Part shown: positions 1-8,726 of the stretch, one piece after another
Numbering within the stretch: the stretch's first letter is position 1
Layout of the letters: the number at the start of each line of letters is the position of its first letter
NCBI GenBank assembly: GCA_035626595.1
Contig: DASPNJ010000153.1
Location: 1 to 64,000, forward strand
From: JAQGMV01 sp035626595
GTDB lineage: Bacteria > Pseudomonadota > Gammaproteobacteria > Burkholderiales > SG8-41
Length of the DNA: 64,000 nucleotides
Direction of reading: 5' to 3'
Made by a program: the position numbers and the translations under genes
The notes under the pieces: model-generated
What the model saw: only the letters and a program-made list of their open reading frames with translations
Told to the model about the DNA's origin: nothing
The model's database searches: none

Positions 1-95
1 GCGTGCGCGTGCCCCTGCGAGCCGTAGCCGATGATCGCGACCGATTTGCGCTTGATGAGCGAGAGATCGGCGTCCTTGTCGTAATAGATCTTCAT
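1..95 (-). CDS. ilvC: Ketol-acid reductoisomerase, N-terminal fragment (cut by window edge)
   Basis: Only the first 31 or so codons are present; the gene runs off the left edge. The protein begins MKIYYDKDADLSLIKRK and continues into a Rossmann nucleotide-binding loop, VAIIGYGSQGHAHA, which is the hallmark NADPH site of IlvC. The enzyme converts 2-acetolactate to 2,3-dihydroxyisovalerate in valine, leucine and isoleucine synthesis. It lies 49 bp downstream of ilvH in the same direction, so it is the third gene of an ilvI-ilvH-ilvC operon, the usual betaproteobacterial order. Confidence 0.95.
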   Translation of the reverse strand, partial: MKIYYDKDADLSLIKRKSVAIIGYGSQGHAH

Positions 96-144
96 TGAAA
101 TCCTCGAAATGAAACCGGTGAGTGGTTAGTGCCGGCCGCGCGCG

Positions 145-636
145 CTAAACGCGAAGCACGCGGTCGCCGCGGCCGATGCCGGAGGCGCCGGTGCGAACGG
201 TCTCCAGTATCGCTGCGCGGTCTATCGCTTTCAGGAACGCATCGAGCTTCGATCCGGTGCCGGTCAGCTCGATCGTGTAATCCTTGTCGGTGACGTCGAT
301 GATGCGCCCGCGGAAGATGTCCGCCATGCGCTTCATCTCCTCACGATCCTTGCCGATCGCGCGCACCTTGACGAGCATCAGCTCGCGCTCGATGTGCTCG
401 CCTTCGGAGAGATCGACCACCTTCACGACGTCGACGAGCTTGTTCAACTGCTTCGTGATCTGCTCGATCACTTCGTCGGAGCCGGAGGTGACGATGGTCA
501 TGCGCGAGAGCGTCGCGTCTTCCGTCGGCGCGACGGTGAGCGACTCGATGTTGTAGCCGCGCGCGCTGAACAGTCCCGAGACGCGGGAGAGCGCGCCCGC
601 TTCGTTCTCGAGCAGTACTGAAACGATGTGCCGCAT
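145..636 (-). CDS. ilvH: Acetolactate synthase small (regulatory) subunit
   Basis: The protein has 163 residues, the normal IlvH/IlvN length. The N-terminal ACT domain (about residues 3-78) has the signature GYNIESLTV at about 27-35, and a C-terminal domain follows (about 85-160). Family knowledge: the ACT dimer binds valine and confers feedback inhibition, and the subunit also stimulates the large subunit. It starts 28 bp after the ilvI stop and precedes ilvC, so the three genes are probably co-transcribed. I saw nothing odd in it. Confidence 0.96.
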   Translation of the reverse strand: MRHIVSVLLENEAGALSRVSGLFSARGYNIESLTVAPTEDATLSRMTIVTSGSDEVIEQITKQLNKLVDVVKVVDLSEGEHIERELMLVKVRAIGKDREEMKRMADIFRGRIIDVTDKDYTIELTGTGSKLDAFLKAIDRAAILETVRTGASGIGRGDRVLRV

Positions 637-664
637 GGATTGTTGTTGTTGGCTCTTTCGCTGG

Positions 665-2362
665 TTAGACGAGAATCATCTCGGAGAGCCCCTTGCCGCC
701 GGGCACCATCGGGAAGACGTTCTCGGTCTGGTCGGTGCAGAAATCCATGAACACGAGGTCCTTCTTGCGCTCGAAAGCTTCCATCAGCGCGGGCTCGACG
801 TCCTCGGGCTTTTCCACGCGCATGCCGACGTGCCCGTACGATTCGGCGAGCTTCACGAAATCCGGCAGTGCATCCATGTAGGACTCGGCGTAGCGGTTGC
901 CGTGGAAGAACTCCTGCCACTGCCGCACCATACCCATGTAGCGGTTGTTGAGGTTCACGATCTTGATCGGAAGCCGATACTGCTTGCAGGTCGAAAGCTC
1001 CTGGATGCACATCTGGATGCTCGCTTCTCCGGTCACGCACGCGACCTGCGCATCCGGATGCGCGAGCTGCGCGCCCACGGCGGCCGGCAGCCCGAAACCC
1101 ATCGTCCCGAGGCCGCCCGAATTGATCCACCGGCGCGGCTCGTTGAACTTGTAGAACTGCGCGGCCCACATCTGGTGCTGTCCGACGTCGGATGTCACGT
1201 AGGCCGTGCCGCCGGTCACCTCGTACAGCTTCTCGATCACGTACTGCGGTTTGATGATCGGGCTCGCGCGGTCGTACTTCAGACACTCGCGGCCGCGCCA
1301 CAGCTCGATCTGCGTCCACCAGGTCTTCAGCGCCTCCTCGTCGGGGCGTGCCTTGCCCGTGTCGAGCTGGCGCAGGAGCTCTTCGAGCACCTCGCGCACG
1401 TTGCCGACGATCGGCACGTCCACTTTGACGCGCTTGGAGATCGACGAAGGATCGATGTCGATGTGGATGATCGTGCGCTGCTCTTCGAAGAAGTGCTTGG
1501 GATTGCCGATCACCCGGTCGTCGAAGCGCGCGCCGATCGCGAGCAGCACGTCGCAGTGCTGCATCGCCATATTCGCCTCGTACGTGCCGTGCATGCCGAG
1601 CATGCCGAGGAAGTGCTTGTCGGTCGCGGGAAAGCCGCCGAGGCCCATCAGCGTGTTCGTGCACGGCACGCCGAGGAGCCGCACCAGGCGCGCGAGTTGC
1701 GGCGCCGCCTCACCGAGCACGATGCCGCCGCCGGTATAGACCATCGGCCGCTTCGCTTCCATGAGGTACTGGATGGCCTTCTTGATCTGGCCGGCGTGGC
1801 CCTTCACGGTCGGGTTGTACGACCGCATCGCCACCTTCTCGGGATAGTCGAAATCCGTTTTGTGGGTGGTCACGTCCTTCGGAATATCGACCACCACGGG
1901 GCCCGGGCGTCCGCTGGTGGCGATGTAAAAGGCTTTCTTGATCGTGGAAGCGAGCTCCCGCACGTCTTTCACGAGGAAGTTGTGTTTCACGCACGGCCGC
2001 GTGATGCCCACCGTGTCGCATTCCTGGAATGCGTCCTGCCCGATCGCGGCGGTCGGCACCTGGCCGGTGAGGATCACGAGCGGAATGGAATCCATGTACG
2101 CCGTCGCGATGCCGGTCACCGCGTTCGTCACGCCGGGCCCGGAGGTCACCAGCGCCACCCCCGGCTTCGTGGTCGAGCGCGCGTACCCGTCGGCGGCGTG
2201 AATCGCACCCTGCTCGTGCCGGACCAGGATGTGCTTCACCTTGTTCTGCTTGAAAAGCTCGTCGTAAAGGAAGAGCACCGCGCCGCCGGGATATCCGAAC
2301 ACGTATTCGACGCCCTCTTCCTGCAGGCAGCGCACGACGATCTCAGCACCGGTGAGGCTCAT
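665..2362 (-). CDS. ilvI: Acetolactate synthase large (catalytic) subunit
   Basis: A 565-residue ThDP-dependent enzyme that condenses two pyruvates, or pyruvate with 2-oxobutyrate, in the first common step of branched-chain amino acid synthesis. The catalytic Glu lies in VRHEQGA (about residue 50), and the FAD/central domain and C-terminal pyrophosphate domain follow. The ThDP/Mg motif, classically GDGS, reads VTGEASIQMCIQEL. As far as I recall, a Glu at the second position is usual in betaproteobacteria, but Ala at the third is less common. It is the first gene of the ilvIHC operon, with a promoter candidate 46-74 bp upstream. Confidence 0.97.
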   Translation of the reverse strand: MSLTGAEIVVRCLQEEGVEYVFGYPGGAVLFLYDELFKQNKVKHILVRHEQGAIHAADGYARSTTKPGVALVTSGPGVTNAVTGIATAYMDSIPLVILTGQVPTAAIGQDAFQECDTVGITRPCVKHNFLVKDVRELASTIKKAFYIATSGRPGPVVVDIPKDVTTHKTDFDYPEKVAMRSYNPTVKGHAGQIKKAIQYLMEAKRPMVYTGGGIVLGEAAPQLARLVRLLGVPCTNTLMGLGGFPATDKHFLGMLGMHGTYEANMAMQHCDVLLAIGARFDDRVIGNPKHFFEEQRTIIHIDIDPSSISKRVKVDVPIVGNVREVLEELLRQLDTGKARPDEEALKTWWTQIELWRGRECLKYDRASPIIKPQYVIEKLYEVTGGTAYVTSDVGQHQMWAAQFYKFNEPRRWINSGGLGTMGFGLPAAVGAQLAHPDAQVACVTGEASIQMCIQELSTCKQYRLPIKIVNLNNRYMGMVRQWQEFFHGNRYAESYMDALPDFVKLAESYGHVGMRVEKPEDVEPALMEAFERKKDLVFMDFCTDQTENVFPMVPGGKGLSEMILV

Positions 2363-2407
2363 AAACGGATTCAGGTCTTGTGGGGAGGGCTAGCGGGAAA
2401 CGTGAAA

Positions 2408-2436
2408 CATTAACAGTTGAGCGCGCCCATGGTCAA
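2408..2436 (-). promoter_or_regulatory. Candidate sigma70 promoter for ilvI-ilvH-ilvC
   Basis: On the minus strand, TTGACC (2431-2436) is followed by a 16-17 bp spacer and GTTAAT/TTAATG (2408-2414). It sits in an AT-richer patch of an otherwise GC-rich gap of 266 bp, upstream of the ilvI ATG at 2362. No leader peptide with runs of Ile, Val or Leu codons and no obvious attenuator hairpin were seen between it and ilvI. Confidence 0.55.
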
Positions 2437-2628
2437 GCAAAACGCCTCATTAAACAGCGAGATAGCAGCGCCGCGGCCGTGCGTCGCACGGCTTTCGCAG
2501 ACCCGCCGCTCGGCTTGCGCGAGCCGCCTCTTTTGTTCAAGATGGCCGCCACCCGGCGGCGCGGTAAGCCAGAGCGATAGTTTCAGACGGGCGCGCGAAC
2601 GCCGCCGGCGGGAACCCAAGGCAAGCCT

Positions 2629-3198
2629 CTGGCCACACAAAAAGAACTTTCGGACTTTCTCGCGGAAGTCGAGCGCCGCGCCTACAAGCAGGCATTGTTC
2701 GCGGTGCGGGATGAGCACATCGCGCTCGATATCGTGCAGGACGCGATGCTCAAGCTCGCGGAAAAGTACGGCGACAAGCCGGCGGGCGAGCTGCCGATGC
2801 TGTTTCAGCGCATCCTCCAGAACGTCATCCGGGACTTCTATCGGCGGCAGAAAGTCCGCGCGCTCTGGACTACGCCCGTGTCCGCGCTGTTCGGCGGCGG
2901 CGAAGGCGACGAAGACCACGACCCGCTCGAAACTCTGGCGGTGGAATCCGAATCCAAATCGATGGAGCCGCCTCCGGACCAGCTTGCACGGTCTCAAGTG
3001 CTTGCTTTGATTGAAAAAGCGCTGGTAAAGCTGCCGGCCCGTCAACGACAGGCTTTTTTGTTGCGTTACTGGGAAGAAATGGACGTCGCGGAAGCGGCAC
3101 AAATCATGGGTTGCTCGGAGGGCAGCGTGAAAACCCACTGCTCCCGCGCGACCCACGCGCTCGCGGCGATCCTGGAGAAACAGGGGATCAAGCTATGA
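2629..3198 (+). CDS. ECF-type RNA polymerase sigma factor, probable CTG start
   Basis: Region 2 includes IVQDAMLKLAEKYGD. Region 4 is the helix-turn-helix AEAAQIMGCSEGSVKTHCSR near the C-terminus. The protein has about 189 residues if it starts at the CTG at 2629, read as LATQKELSDFLAEVERRAYKQ. The only conventional start is TTG at 2695, which would remove 22 residues matching the usual N-terminus of this betaproteobacterial family. The frame has no ATG, GTG or TTG between the stop at 2578 and 2629. An AAGGCAAG purine stretch lies just upstream of the CTG. The stop overlaps the next start (ATGA), so the DUF3619 protein is translationally coupled. Confidence 0.85.
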   Translation: MATQKELSDFLAEVERRAYKQALFAVRDEHIALDIVQDAMLKLAEKYGDKPAGELPMLFQRILQNVIRDFYRRQKVRALWTTPVSALFGGGEGDEDHDPLETLAVESESKSMEPPPDQLARSQVLALIEKALVKLPARQRQAFLLRYWEEMDVAEAAQIMGCSEGSVKTHCSRATHALAAILEKQGIKL

Positions 3199-3578
3199 AC
3201 GACCAGGAAGAGCTGGGGCGCGCTGTCGCCCGGCTCCTCGATGAAGGCACGGGTGCGATCGATGCCGAAGCGCGCACGCGGCTCATCGAGGCACGCAGTC
3301 TTGCTGTAGCACGGCACCGGGTGCGGCCCGCACGCGGGCTCGTGCCCGCCGTCGTGGAGGGTATTTCGGACTTCACCGAGCGCACCGTGCTCGGCGTGCG
3401 CTACATCGTGCCGATGGCGGCGCTCGTGCTGGGCCTGATCGGCGTCATGTACGTCCATACCGGGAGCGCGCCGAGCGAGATCGCGGACATCGACGCGGGA
3501 CTGCTCACCGACGAGCTGCCGATCAATGCGTTCCTCGACCAGGGCTTCGATGCATGGTTAAAACGCTCCTCGCGCTGA
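3195..3578 (+). CDS. DUF3619 family membrane protein, sigma-factor partner
   Basis: The protein has 127 residues and starts at the ATG overlapping the sigma factor stop, MNDQEELGRAVARLLDEG. A soluble N-terminal helical half rich in Arg is followed by one membrane span (about residues 70-90, YIVPMAALVLGLIGVMYVHT) and a short acidic tail with INAFLDQGFDAWL. This matches the DUF3619 family that regularly follows an ECF sigma gene in betaproteobacteria. Its position and topology fit an anti-sigma or sigma-anchoring role, but that is inference; no zinc-binding anti-sigma motif is visible. It overlaps the next gene by 25 bp. Confidence 0.85.
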   Translation: MNDQEELGRAVARLLDEGTGAIDAEARTRLIEARSLAVARHRVRPARGLVPAVVEGISDFTERTVLGVRYIVPMAALVLGLIGVMYVHTGSAPSEIADIDAGLLTDELPINAFLDQGFDAWLKRSSR

Positions 3579-4021
3579 TCGCCTCGCTATGCATCGCGTT
3601 CTCCGCAACCGCCGCTCAGACTAAGGCCGAATCGAAGAAAGCGCCTCGCCCGACCTGGGCGGAGCTCACCCCTGCGCAGCAGCAGGTCCTCGCGCCGCTG
3701 CAGACCGACTGGGAACAGCTCGATACGACGCGCCGCAAGAAGTGGGTCGCGATCGCCAACCGATATCCGACGATGAAGCCGGCACAGCAGCAGCGGCTGC
3801 AGAAACGGATGCAGGAGTGGGCGAGCCTCACACCCGAGGAGCGCAGGGCCGCACGCGAGCGGTATCAGACGCTGCGGAAGCTTCCGCCGGAGCAGCGCAA
3901 GGAAGTGCGCGAGAAGTGGCGCGAGTACAAGCAGTCGGTCGCACCGGCCCCGCTCGCGTCGCCGCCGACGCCCGAGCCGGCGGAGGCTGCACCCGCCGAA
4001 ACGCCGAAGGCGCAGAACTAA
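3554..4021 (+). CDS. DUF3106 family exported protein
   Basis: The protein has 155 residues. An N-terminal signal peptide (MVKTLLALIASLCIAFSATAA) is followed by a charged helical region with LTPAQQQVLAPL, KWVAIANRYPTM and LTPEERRAARERYQTL, the repeating pattern of DUF3106. The tail is rich in Pro and Ala. It is probably periplasmic. The heptad-like W/R/Q-rich repeats resemble those of Spy/CpxP-like periplasmic helical proteins, but no function is established. It is third in the sigma-factor operon and starts inside the DUF3619 gene. Confidence 0.85.
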   Translation: MVKTLLALIASLCIAFSATAAQTKAESKKAPRPTWAELTPAQQQVLAPLQTDWEQLDTTRRKKWVAIANRYPTMKPAQQQRLQKRMQEWASLTPEERRAARERYQTLRKLPPEQRKEVREKWREYKQSVAPAPLASPPTPEPAEAAPAETPKAQN

Positions 4022-4029
4022 ACCGCCGG

Positions 4030-4443
4030 ATGCAGGACGCGACGCGCGTCCTCGCGCCGCTGCCGCGGCGACTGGCTTCGCTTTCGTACGAGGCGCTGCT
4101 CCTCGGCGCCGTGCTCTTCTTCGCCGCGTTACCCCTCGCCATGATCGAATTTGCGCTGGGACTGCCACACGTCCGGGCCGCATATCAGATCTATCTGGCA
4201 GCGGTCGCCGGGCTCTACTTCGTGTGGCAGTGGCTGCGCGGCGGCCAGACGCTGGCGATGAAAACGTGGCGCGTGAGGCTCGTTTCGCGCGACGGCGCGC
4301 CGATCACGCTCCGGCAGGCGCTCCTGCGCTACATCGCCGCGCTGCTCCTCTTCGGCGTGAGCTTTCTGTGGGCACTCTTCGACCGCGAGGGACAGTTCCT
4401 CCACGACCGCCTCACCGGCACGCGGGTGGTGCGCTCGGCGTGA
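4030..4443 (+). CDS. RDD family membrane protein
   Basis: The protein has 137 residues with the start chosen at ATG 4030 (MQDATRVLAPLPRRLAS), 8 bp after the previous stop. Three hydrophobic spans are visible: SYEALLLGAVLFFAALPLAM, YQIYLAAVAGLYFVWQWL and LLRYIAALLLFGVSFLWALF. The R..D..D pattern of RDD proteins can be read in RRLASLSYE, FDREGQFLHDRLTGTRVV and the ligand-like loop between spans 2 and 3. RDD proteins are small integral membrane proteins, some implicated in Na+/H+ exchange; the role here is unknown. It is the last gene of the sigma cluster. Confidence 0.88.
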   Translation: MQDATRVLAPLPRRLASLSYEALLLGAVLFFAALPLAMIEFALGLPHVRAAYQIYLAAVAGLYFVWQWLRGGQTLAMKTWRVRLVSRDGAPITLRQALLRYIAALLLFGVSFLWALFDREGQFLHDRLTGTRVVRSA

Positions 4444-4450
4444 AGGAAGG

Positions 4451-4484
4451 GAGGTTTCGGAGGGAAACCTTGGTTTCCCTCTGA
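4451..4484. repeat. 34-bp palindromic repeat, copy 1, between convergent genes
   Basis: The core is a 10-bp perfect stem, GAGGGAAACC-TT-GGTTTCCCTC (4460-4481), preceded by GAGGTTTCG. A copy differing at one base lies at 28088-28121. Both lie just downstream of a plus-strand gene that converges with a minus-strand gene. Neither has a T-tract, so if it ends transcription it does so as a bidirectional stem-loop rather than a classic intrinsic terminator. A second, weaker hairpin (GACCC...GGGTC, 4503-4523) lies between it and the lptG stop. Confidence 0.75.
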
Positions 4485-4534
4485 ATCGTCTACCGCGCTC
4501 GTGACCCCTCGCGATGCGAGGGTCGCGCGGCACG

Positions 4535-5608
4535 CTAGCGTCGCTCCTGGTACCACATGAGCGTCAGCGCCAGCGTGAGAAACAGCAGCGTCGGAGTCAC
4601 CGCCACGACCGGCGCCGGCCAGTCGTAAAGCAGGCCCAGCGCGCCGAAGAGCCGGTTCATCATGTAGAACGCGAGGCCGAGCATGATGCCGGTGAAAATG
4701 CGCGCGCCGACGCCGCCCTGGCGCTTCTGGAAATACGCGAACGGCACCGCCAGAACCATCATCACGAGCACGGCGATCGGGTACATCGCCTTCGTCCACA
4801 GCGCGATCTCGTAGCGCAGCGCTTTCTGCCGGTTCTCCTTCAGGTGCTGGGAATATGAGTACAGGCTCCACGCCGACATCCGGTCTGGCCGCACGACCAG
4901 CATCGCGAGGAGCTGCGGCTCGAGAACGGAGGTCCATTGCGCCTCCTCGATCCTGCGCACCTGTGTGCGTGTCTGCTCGAAGGTGGTGCGTACGACGTCG
5001 TTGAGCGTCCACGTCCGGTCCTTGACGTATGTCGCCGATTCGGCGAAAGACAGCGTGCGCAGCCGATAGTCCGCGTCGAATTCATAGATGCGCACGCGTC
5101 TTAACTGCGCGTCGGGCGTGACCTCGCCGACGTTCACGAAATTCTGTCCGTCCTTCACCCACAGGCCGGAACGAAACTCCTGCGCGACGATGCCCGCGAC
5201 CGCGAGCGAGCGCACGCGCTGCGCGAACTGCTCGGCGGGCGGCCCGACGAACTCTCCGAACGCGAAGGTGAGCACGGCGAACACCCCGCCGATCGACAGC
5301 AGCGCGCCGTTCAGCCGCGTGAGCGAAACCCCTGACGCGCGTATGACTGTGTACTCCGTGCTCGCGACGAGCTGGGCCAGCGCGAAGAGCGTGCCGATCA
5401 GCGCCGCGATCGGAAAGACCTCGTAGACGTGCGTCGGCACCGAGAGCAGCACCTGCACCGCGATGTGCTTCAGACGGTAGCCGCCGCGCCCGAGATCCTT
5501 CATCTCCTCGACGAGATCGAAGAAAGCGAACAGCATGAGCAGCGCCAGCATCACGAGCGCCGTCGCCGCGAGGATTTCCGAGGCGAGATAGCGGCGCAGC
5601 GTCTTCAT
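4535..5608 (-). CDS. lptG: LPS export ABC transporter permease LptG
   Basis: A 357-residue YjgP/YjgQ-family permease that starts MKTLRRYLASEILAAT. Six transmembrane segments are arranged as three N-terminal and three C-terminal, flanking a periplasmic beta-jellyroll-like middle (about residues 110-265). The C-terminus has the conserved stretch GIMLGLAFYMMNRLFGALG. With LptF and the ATPase LptB it extracts lipopolysaccharide from the inner membrane and hands it to LptC/LptA. The start overlaps the lptF stop (ATGA), so the pair is coupled. Confidence 0.95.
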   Translation of the reverse strand: MKTLRRYLASEILAATALVMLALLMLFAFFDLVEEMKDLGRGGYRLKHIAVQVLLSVPTHVYEVFPIAALIGTLFALAQLVASTEYTVIRASGVSLTRLNGALLSIGGVFAVLTFAFGEFVGPPAEQFAQRVRSLAVAGIVAQEFRSGLWVKDGQNFVNVGEVTPDAQLRRVRIYEFDADYRLRTLSFAESATYVKDRTWTLNDVVRTTFEQTRTQVRRIEEAQWTSVLEPQLLAMLVVRPDRMSAWSLYSYSQHLKENRQKALRYEIALWTKAMYPIAVLVMMVLAVPFAYFQKRQGGVGARIFTGIMLGLAFYMMNRLFGALGLLYDWPAPVVAVTPTLLFLTLALTLMWYQERR

Positions 5609-6699
5609 GCGGCGTCGCTCCGCCGCCGCAGCAGGCGCGTGAGCGGCACGACCATAAGACGGCGATAGAAGAGCAAAGCCAGGAGCAAGAGCATGCCGGC
5701 ATGCACGGCCAGGCCGGTCGCGAAAGGCACGCGCGCCTGGGCGATCGAACCCTGCACGATCGAGAGCAGGTTGCTGTAGGTCATGTATATCAGCACCGCG
5801 AGCACGAGGTTCATGGAGCGCCCCGCCCGCGGATTGACGAACGACAGCGGTATCGCGAGCAGCGACAGCACCAGCGCGCTCACGGGCAGGCCGGTGCGCC
5901 ACGTGAGCTCGGCGACGTTGCGTGCGTTCGGCTCGAGTATGAGGTCTATCGTGGGCGTGGTCTTGGTGGTCGGCGCGCGTGCCGCCGGCTCCGCGATCTC
6001 GATGCGCATCGCGTAGCGCTCGAATTCGTACACGCGGTATTCCGGCGTTCCCGGCGCGCCCTCGTAGCGCCGGCCGTTCAGCAGCACGAGAAAGCGGTCG
6101 CCGTTCGGCGCGGTCTCCTGAAATCCCCGGCGCGCGACCATCACGCCGAGCTTCTGGTGCTGGCTCGAGCTCACGAAGACGTTCGCCACCATGTTTTCCG
6201 CGCCGGAGATCTCTTCGACGAAATAGACGCGTTCGCCGCGGCTCGACTCACGGAAGACGCCCGGCACGATCGCGGAGACGTCGTCGCGATTCTCCATCAA
6301 TCGCCGCAGCTCTTCCGAGCGGCTCATGGCCCACGGCGAGAGCACGAGCGAAAGCAGCGCGATCACGAACACGAGCGGCAGCGCGAACGCGAGCACCGGC
6401 CACACCCAGCGCGTGAGACCCAGGCCGCTCGCGAACCATACGACCATCTCGGAATCGCGATAGCTGCGCGTGAGCGTCAGCAGCACCGCGATGAACGTCG
6501 CGAGCGACAGCAGCACCGGCAGGTAATAGACGAGCGTGAAGCCGAGCAGCGCGAACACGCTCGTCGGCGTGATCACGCCGATCGCGGCGTGCCCGAGCAG
6601 CTTCACGAGCTGCATCGCGAGCGTGATGCCGAGCAGAACGATGAACGTCGCGGCCGCGGTGTTCGCGAACTCGCGCACGAGCGCGCGGTGAAAGATCAT
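5605..6699 (-). CDS. lptF: LPS export ABC transporter permease LptF
   Basis: A 364-residue YjgP/YjgQ permease, with the start taken at MIFHRALVREFANTAAAT, the conserved LptF beginning. The open frame extends about 20 codons further upstream without support. It has six membrane spans in two groups of three around a periplasmic domain (about 105-255). It is the partner of LptG in the LptB2FG extractor. It is transcribed divergently from pepA, with 85 bp between the starts, an arrangement common in proteobacteria. Confidence 0.95.
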   Translation of the reverse strand: MIFHRALVREFANTAAATFIVLLGITLAMQLVKLLGHAAIGVITPTSVFALLGFTLVYYLPVLLSLATFIAVLLTLTRSYRDSEMVVWFASGLGLTRWVWPVLAFALPLVFVIALLSLVLSPWAMSRSEELRRLMENRDDVSAIVPGVFRESSRGERVYFVEEISGAENMVANVFVSSSQHQKLGVMVARRGFQETAPNGDRFLVLLNGRRYEGAPGTPEYRVYEFERYAMRIEIAEPAARAPTTKTTPTIDLILEPNARNVAELTWRTGLPVSALVLSLLAIPLSFVNPRAGRSMNLVLAVLIYMTYSNLLSIVQGSIAQARVPFATGLAVHAGMLLLLALLFYRRLMVVPLTRLLRRRSDAA

Positions 6700-6711
6700 G
6701 GCCCTGGGAGA

Positions 6712-6741
6712 CTTTGCTTTTGCAAAGGTTGTGCGGATAAT
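6712..6741 (+). promoter_or_regulatory. pepA promoter candidate with overlapping 16-bp palindrome
   Basis: TTGCTT (6714-6719), a 16-bp spacer and GATAAT (6736-6741) form a reasonable sigma70 promoter pointing to pepA. The -35 is embedded in a perfect palindrome, CTTTGC-TTTT-GCAAAG (6712-6727). Because the segment lies between the divergent lptF and pepA starts, the palindrome could be an operator acting on either gene. Confidence 0.5.
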
Positions 6742-6784
6742 CGGCAGCCTTCGTACCACTCTTTCCGCACAGGAGCGAGTTCAA

Positions 6785-8278
6785 GTGGAATTTAGCATAA
6801 AAGCCGCGCAGCCTGGCCGCGTGAAGACCGGATGCGCTGTGGTCGGCGTGTTCGAGCCGCGCAAGCTTTCGACGGCGGCCGCGCAGCTCGACGAAGCCGC
6901 CCGCGGCCACCTCTCGCGCGTGATCAAGCGCGGCGACATGGAAGGCAAGGCCGGCACGACGCTGCTCGTGCATGACGTGCCCAATATCGCATCGGAGCGC
7001 GTTCTGCTGGTGGGCCTGGGACGCGAAACGGACTTCGGTGCGAAACAGTACCGCGAGGCGCTCGCCGCGAGCGTGCGCGCGCTCGCCACTACCGGCGCGA
7101 CCGACGTCGAAACCTATCTGCCGTCGCTCGAAATCGAAGGCCGCGATGCCGCGTGGCGCGCGCAACAGGCCGCGACCCTGGCGGCGGAATCCGCTTACCG
7201 CTTCGACGCGATGAAAAGCCGCAGGGACGAGAACGGGCCGCGCCTTAAACAGCTCACGCTGGCCGTGCTCGAGAAGAGCGACGTGCGCAAGGCCGAGACC
7301 GGACTTGCACACGGCGCCGCGCTCGCTCACGGGATGGCGCTCACGAAGGACCTCGGAAACCTGCCGCCGAACGTCTGCACGCCGGGCTATCTCGCCGATC
7401 AGGCGCGGGAGCTCGCCAGGCGCTACAAGCTCAAGGTCCAGGTGTTCGAACGCGCGGACATGCAGAAGCTCGGCATGCGCACGCTGCTCTCGGTGGCGAA
7501 GGGCAGCCACGAGCCGCCGAAGTTCATCGTGCTCGAGCATCGCGGCGGCGCGAAAGATGCAAAGCCCGTCGTCCTCGTCGGCAAGGGCATCACCTTCGAT
7601 ACCGGCGGCATCTCGATCAAACCGTCAGCCGAGATGGACGAGATGAAGTTCGACATGAGCGGCGCCGGCAGCGTGCTGGGCACGATGAAGGCGGTCGCCG
7701 AGTTGAAGCTCCCGATGAACGTCATCGGACTCATCCCCACGACCGAGAACATGCCGGGCGGCGCGGCGACCAAACCCGGCGACATCGTGAAGAGCATGTC
7801 GGGCCAGACGGTCGAGATCCTCAACACCGACGCCGAAGGACGGCTCATCCTGTGCGACGCGCTCACCTATGCCGAGCGCTACAAACCCTCGGCGGTGATC
7901 GACATCGCGACCCTCACCGGCGCGTGCGTCATCGCGCTCGGCCATGTCGCCTCCGGCCTTTTTTCCAACGACGATGCGCTCGCCGAGGAGCTGCTCACGG
8001 CCGCCGATGCCGCGTTCGACCGCGCCTGGCGCATGCCGCTGTGGGACGATTATCAGGAGCAACTGAAGAGCAACTTCGCCGATTTCGCGAACATCGGCGG
8101 CCGCCCTGCCGGCAGCGTGACCGCAGCGTGTTTTCTCGCGCGTTTCGCGCGCAAGTTCAAGTGGGCGCACCTCAACATCGCCGGCACCGCGTGGCGCAGC
8201 GGTAAGGAGAAAGGCGCGACCGGACGCCCAGTCCCGCTGCTCACGCAGTTTCTCGTCAAGCGCGCCCGCAACGGCTGA
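6785..8278 (+). CDS. pepA: Leucyl (cytosol) aminopeptidase PepA
   Basis: A 497-residue M17 family aminopeptidase. The start is the GTG at 6785 (VEFSIKAAQPG), preceded by an AGGAGCGAG ribosome site; an in-frame ATG at 6698 would add an unconserved tail. The C-terminal catalytic domain carries the metal and active-site motifs GKGITFDTGGISIKP and NTDAEGRLILCDAL. In E. coli PepA also binds DNA as a cofactor in Xer recombination and represses carAB. It precedes holC, a widespread proteobacterial pairing. Confidence 0.96.
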   Translation: MEFSIKAAQPGRVKTGCAVVGVFEPRKLSTAAAQLDEAARGHLSRVIKRGDMEGKAGTTLLVHDVPNIASERVLLVGLGRETDFGAKQYREALAASVRALATTGATDVETYLPSLEIEGRDAAWRAQQAATLAAESAYRFDAMKSRRDENGPRLKQLTLAVLEKSDVRKAETGLAHGAALAHGMALTKDLGNLPPNVCTPGYLADQARELARRYKLKVQVFERADMQKLGMRTLLSVAKGSHEPPKFIVLEHRGGAKDAKPVVLVGKGITFDTGGISIKPSAEMDEMKFDMSGAGSVLGTMKAVAELKLPMNVIGLIPTTENMPGGAATKPGDIVKSMSGQTVEILNTDAEGRLILCDALTYAERYKPSAVIDIATLTGACVIALGHVASGLFSNDDALAEELLTAADAAFDRAWRMPLWDDYQEQLKSNFADFANIGGRPAGSVTAACFLARFARKFKWAHLNIAGTAWRSGKEKGATGRPVPLLTQFLVKRARNG

Positions 8279-8301
8279 GCGCCCGGCACCGCTGCAGTAA
8301 C

Positions 8302-8726
8302 GTGACGCAGATCGATTTCTACACGAACGCCGTGGACAAGCTCGGCACCGCCTGTCGCATCGCTCACAAAGCGTACGGGCTCAAGCGGCGCGTGCTGGTA
8401 CTGTGCGCCGACGCCGACAGCGCGCGCCAGGTGGACAAGCTCCTGTGGACGACCCCCGCCACCGGCTTCGTGCCGCACTGCACGCCGAGCGATGCGCTCG
8501 CGGCGGTGACGCCGGTCATCATCGATCATGAAAGCCGGGAGCCGGCGCACGATCAGGTGCTGGTCAATCTCACGGCGGAGCGTCCGGCGTTTTTCGCGCG
8601 TTTCGAACGCCTCGTCGAGATCGTGACGCTCGACGAAGAAGACCGCCGGCAGGCGCGCGAGCGCTACAAGTTCTATCGGGATCGCGGCTACGAGATCCGC
8701 ACCCACGACATCGGCGCGCTGTCGGC

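Noticed and set aside
626..2413. Long open frame antisense to ilvI, His- and Arg-rich
   Set aside because: It covers ilvI in the opposite frame. Its composition is the reverse-complement shadow of a GC-rich gene, and it matches no family.
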